A program made the position numbers and the translations under genes. The notes beneath the pieces are model-generated. The model was not told the DNA's origin and ran no database searches. It was given only the letters and a program-made list of their open reading frames with translations. From DATBGS01 sp036557885 (lineage in GTDB: Bacteria; Chloroflexota; Ktedonobacteria; Ktedonobacterales; DATBGS01), in NCBI GenBank assembly GCA_036557885.1, contig DATBGS010000068.1:1-7503 (forward strand): a DNA stretch of 7,503 nucleotides, written 5' to 3'. Shown here one piece after another: positions 4,605 to 7,503 of this stretch; within the stretch, counting starts at the first letter, position 1; each line of letters opens with the position of its first letter.

Positions 4605-7503
4605 TCACTGATTGGTATCATCACTGAGCAATAACTCTATCCGGCTGGCGTACAGCCGCTCGCCTAGCGTGTTCAGGATAGCTTGCGCCCTTGTGAGATA
4701 GTCGCGGGCCTGCGCGGATACGCCTTGCTGGAGATACAACCGCCCAAAAGCATACAGAGTTTTCGCTTCAGCATAGGGATACGGCATGGCTTGAAAGAGC
4801 GCTAAGGCTTCCATGAGGGCTTGCTCTGCCTCTTGCCAGCGCTCTTCCTTCGCATATGCCAACGCCTGCACACGCAGCGCTCCCGCCAGCGACAGACGCA
4901 TCTGCCCCTCGCGGGCCTGCGCAAGAAAAGGGGCGAGCATCTGGTGTGCCTGGGCCACTTTGTCCATCTCGATGTAGGCCCACGCTTGCGTCACCAGGAG
5001 ATCTGTGGCATCAACATCACGTAATTGCGCATTGGGAACCTCTAAGATGGGGGAGAGATTTGCCTGTGCCTCCTCCGGGCGACCAAGGAGGAGGTTGTAC
5101 TCAGCCAGCATCTTCTTGGCCGAACGCAATACCCGCAGATCATGCCCTTGCTCTGCCTGCTGCACCGCCTCATCAAGATGCCGAAAGCCCTGTTCTTCTT
5201 CACCTTCGGCCAGACATAATTGGCCCAGGTACACCAGAGGATAGGCAAACAGCGGGACCGAGCGCGCCAGGGCGGTGGCGCGCTCCAGAAAGGCGTGTGC
5301 CTGTTTCCATTCGCCAAGCGGGATAGCAATCGTGGCATGCTGAAGAAGCGAGAACAACAGCGCTGCCTGATCGCCCATTTGCTCAGCCAGGGGCAGCGCC
5401 CGATTCAGGCATTCCTTGACCCGAAGAAACTGGCCCCACAAGCCATACACTCCAGACAGAGTACCCAGAGCATTGTGCAGGGTGAACGCATCACCAGTCG
5501 CTTCAGCCGCTGGCAGGACTTCCTCGGTGAGTACCTGGCACGCCTCCTCCAGGCGACTCAGGAAGAGCAGTGCCGACCCCCGCCGTTCCTGAGCCGCTGT
5601 CAGCATCTGATGGTCACCAAGGGTCTGAGCCAGCGCGACGGCTCGCTCTGCGGCGGCTAACTGCTCATGAAATTGGTTGGTGCGTAGATAGAGTGTGGCA
5701 AGGGTCATATAACAGGCAACAATGCCCGGTGATGGCGCCAGCGTCGGCATAGGTTCAAGCACCGCCAGCAGTCGTTCCAACCCCATCTGGGGCGTGCCCT
5801 GCCAACGATGCGCCAGCCCAATCTCCGCCAGCGTTTGCAAACGTCCTTCCAGATCATTTGCCTGGCGAAACGCTTCTTCTGCCGTGTCGAACACGCCCAA
5901 AGCCTCACCATAGCGCGCCAGGATCGTGAGCAGTTTGCCCAGTTTCAGCCGCACAACCGCTGCTTCCGCCCCACGCCCCAACGTGCCCAGGCGCTCCACC
6001 ACTTGCTGATACGCCTGGATAGCCTCGGCATGAGCATAGCGCGCACGCGCAGCATCGCCTGCGCGTTCCAGATAGACAATGGCTTTCTCTACTTCCCCGC
6101 TGCGTGAATAATGATGAGCCAGCGCCTCCACCGACGCGCCCTCTGGTCGCTGTTCCAGCGCCTCGGCAATTCGGCGATGCAGCACTGCCCGGCGAGCGGT
6201 GCCCAGGTCTGCCAGCACTACCTCTCGAAAGAGATCGTGGGCAAACTGATACTCTTGCTCCTCAACCTCGCTCAGCAACCGCGCCCGACAACACATATCC
6301 AGCGCCTCCAAAACCTGCTCATCTTTCAGGTCTGAATGCGTGACCACTGCTACCAGCAAGGCAGGGGGCCATCGGCGCCCCACCACAGCAGCCAGCCGCA
6401 ATACTCGCTGGGCAACCTCTGGCAACGCTACCACTCTTTGAAGGATGGCTTCGCGCAATGTCCAGGGGACATGGCTGACTCCCTGATGGGTCAGGCTGCC
6501 AGTATCGAGCGCCTGTACGCAACTCACCAGGAAGAGTGGCATCCCTCCTGCCCGCTTCAGCACTTGCTGGCGCAGATGCGGGTCTTCACCTCCTGTCTCT
6601 GGCAGCAGGACATCCAGCAAGTCCACAGCCTCTTCTTCCGTCAGCGGGGCAAGCAGCATGCGGGTAGCAAGACGCTCCCGCGCCAGATCAGTCACCATGA
6701 GCGCCAGCGGACTTTGTTCCTCTAGATCGGTATCCCGATAGGCAACCAGCACTCGCAGGGGGCGCTCTTGAGGGGCGCTCACCAGAAACTGGAGCAGGTC
6801 CAGGGCATCCGCTCCTGCCCAGTGCAAATCATCCAGTACCAGCAGCGTTCCGGCAGCCCCGGCCACATTCGCCAGATAGCGTGCCACCGCCTTGAACATC
6901 AGCCGCCTCTCCTGCTCTGGTGGCAGCGTCCAGCCCGGCATCTGGGTGGACGTTGCCGTCTCTGCCAGTTCGGGCAGCAAGCGCACCAACCAGGAACATC
7001 CTTCCAGGCTCACACGCTGCTGGGCAGGTGTCTGGCGTCGCAGCGAATCGGTAAGCGCTCCGATGAAGGGGGCATAGGGTTCCTGCCCGCTGCGCCGATG
7101 GCACCCACCGGAGAGCACCGTCCAGCTTTGCCCCTCTGCCTGCTCCAGCCCTGCCTGCAACAGCCGAGATTTCCCAATGCCCGGTTCACCCGCCACCACC
7201 AGCAGCGGTGGGCCAGCCACCAACAACTGACCTAGCAGTTTCAATTCTTTGGCGCGCCCCACCAGCGGCACAGCGGACGGCAGGCCAGAGCGAGAGGATG
7301 TTAGGGCTTCGGGGACTGGAACAGCAGGCACAACCCTCCCGCGCGAGGCAGCCTCTAACTGGGCGCGCTCCTGGGGAGAAAGCTGCAAGGCTTCAGCGAG
7401 GAGTTGAAGGGTTTCTTTGCGCGGCTGAGTGCGCGTGCCTAGCTCCAGATCAGCAATGCCCCGCCGAGAGAGTCCCGCCTGGGCCGCCAGTTCTTCCTGG
7501 GTC
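4605..7503 (-). CDS. Large XRE-AAA/STAND ATPase-TPR regulator (body; N-terminus on 152-1)
   Basis: The frame is open from the right edge of the window to the stop at 4605-4607. With the N-terminal 50 codons on 152-1 in the circular reading, the protein has about 987 residues. Domains in that numbering: XRE HTH (9-60); a Pro/Val-rich linker; an AAA/STAND ATPase starting at PLVGRAKELKLLGQ (about 101) with Walker A GEPGIGKS (127-134), Walker B TLLVLDDLHW (241-250, Asp246/Asp247) and VLVAYRDTDL (about 273) as a probable sensor strand; a GGMPLFL motif (about 341) and a winged-helix-like segment to about 450; then helical TPR-like repeats to the C-terminus (about 485-970). Such proteins resemble MalT/STAND regulators: ligand binding to the repeats controls nucleotide-dependent assembly and DNA binding. 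Both ATP-binding motifs look intact. A TTG at 7388 is not the start, since the HTH lies upstream in frame. It is the likely regulator of the divergent peptide operon; its ligand is unknown. Confidence 0.9.
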   Translation of the reverse strand, partial: TQEELAAQAGLSRRGIADLELGTRTQPRKETLQLLAEALQLSPQERAQLEAASRGRVVPAVPVPEALTSSRSGLPSAVPLVGRAKELKLLGQLLVAGPPLLVVAGEPGIGKSRLLQAGLEQAEGQSWTVLSGGCHRRSGQEPYAPFIGALTDSLRRQTPAQQRVSLEGCSWLVRLLPELAETATSTQMPGWTLPPEQERRLMFKAVARYLANVAGAAGTLLVLDDLHWAGADALDLLQFLVSAPQERPLRVLVAYRDTDLEEQSPLALMVTDLARERLATRMLLAPLTEEEAVDLLDVLLPETGGEDPHLRQQVLKRAGGMPLFLVSCVQALDTGSLTHQGVSHVPWTLREAILQRVVALPEVAQRVLRLAAVVGRRWPPALLVAVVTHSDLKDEQVLEALDMCCRARLLSEVEEQEYQFAHDLFREVVLADLGTARRAVLHRRIAEALEQRPEGASVEALAHHYSRSGEVEKAIVYLERAGDAARARYAHAEAIQAYQQVVERLGTLGRGAEAAVVRLKLGKLLTILARYGEALGVFDTAEEAFRQANDLEGRLQTLAEIGLAHRWQGTPQMGLERLLAVLEPMPTLAPSPGIVACYMTLATLYLRTNQFHEQLAAAERAVALAQTLGDHQMLTAAQERRGSALLFLSRLEEACQVLTEEVLPAAEATGDAFTLHNALGTLSGVYGLWGQFLRVKECLNRALPLAEQMGDQAALLFSLLQHATIAIPLGEWKQAHAFLERATALARSVPLFAYPLVYLGQLCLAEGEEEQGFRHLDEAVQQAEQGHDLRVLRSAKKMLAEYNLLLGRPEEAQANLSPILEVPNAQLRDVDATDLLVTQAWAYIEMDKVAQAHQMLAPFLAQAREGQMRLSLAGALRVQALAYAKEERWQEAEQALMEALALFQAMPYPYAEAKTLYAFGRLYLQQGVSAQARDYLTRAQAILNTLGERLYASRIELLLSDDTNQ
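7417..7503. repeat. 87-bp terminal direct repeat, right copy
   Basis: Identical to bases 1-87. Removing one copy and joining the ends gives a 7,416-bp circle in which the HTH and ATPase coding parts join in frame. Confidence 0.97.

Noticed and set aside
6768..7235. Plus-strand 155-codon frame opposite the regulator ATPase domain
   Set aside because: It is antisense to the Walker A/B region of the regulator; composition is biased and no motif is seen.
7386..7388. TTG at 7388 as the true start of the large regulator
   Set aside because: The frame continues upstream to the window edge and, through the end overlap, into a complete HTH domain with ATG and ribosome site at 152.

Overview
This 7,503-base window looks like accessory DNA from a moderately GC-rich soil-type bacterium. 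The best guess is Chloroflexota, perhaps a Ktedonobacteria-like lineage. That guess rests on the very large regulator fusing an XRE helix-turn-helix, an AAA/STAND ATPase and TPR repeats, and on the compact peptide-export genes that suit a single-membrane cell. It is an inference from gene style, not from a marker gene.

The last 87 bases (7417-7503) are identical to the first 87 (1-87). Joining the ends at this overlap gives a 7,416-bp circle. The minus-strand regulator gene then reads in frame through the join: its HTH N-terminus is on 152-1 and its ATPase/TPR body on 7503-4605, about 987 aa in total. The window is therefore either a complete small circular molecule, one unit of a tandem array, or an assembly loop caused by a repeat. 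No replication, partition, mobilisation or transposase gene is visible.

Layout: (1) 1-152 minus, N-terminus of the regulator. (2) 153-433, a divergent control region with a TTGCG-type repeat/palindrome array and a second palindrome. (3) 434-601 plus, a 55-aa double-glycine peptide precursor, the first gene of the plus-strand operon. (4) 602-743, two hairpins without a gene. (5) 744-1316 plus, a very short HlyD/NHLP-like membrane protein. (6) 1328-3865 plus, a C39 peptidase/ABC exporter with an unusual N-terminal extension. (7) 3866-4154, a hairpin-rich spacer. (8) 4155-4574 plus, a single-domain globin related to flavohaemoglobin. (9) 4605-7503 minus, the regulator body, convergent with the globin gene.

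Working model: the precursor is cleaved after Gly-Gly by the C39 domain and exported by the ABC protein with help from the small HlyD-like partner, releasing a 17-residue, cysteine-free, roughly neutral peptide. No modification enzyme is present. The divergent XRE-ATPase-TPR protein is the obvious candidate regulator and might respond to the peptide, which would make this a secreted-peptide signalling circuit. The alternative is a bacteriocin/NHLP-like export cassette with a local regulator. The export part is well supported by motifs; the signalling role is a hypothesis.
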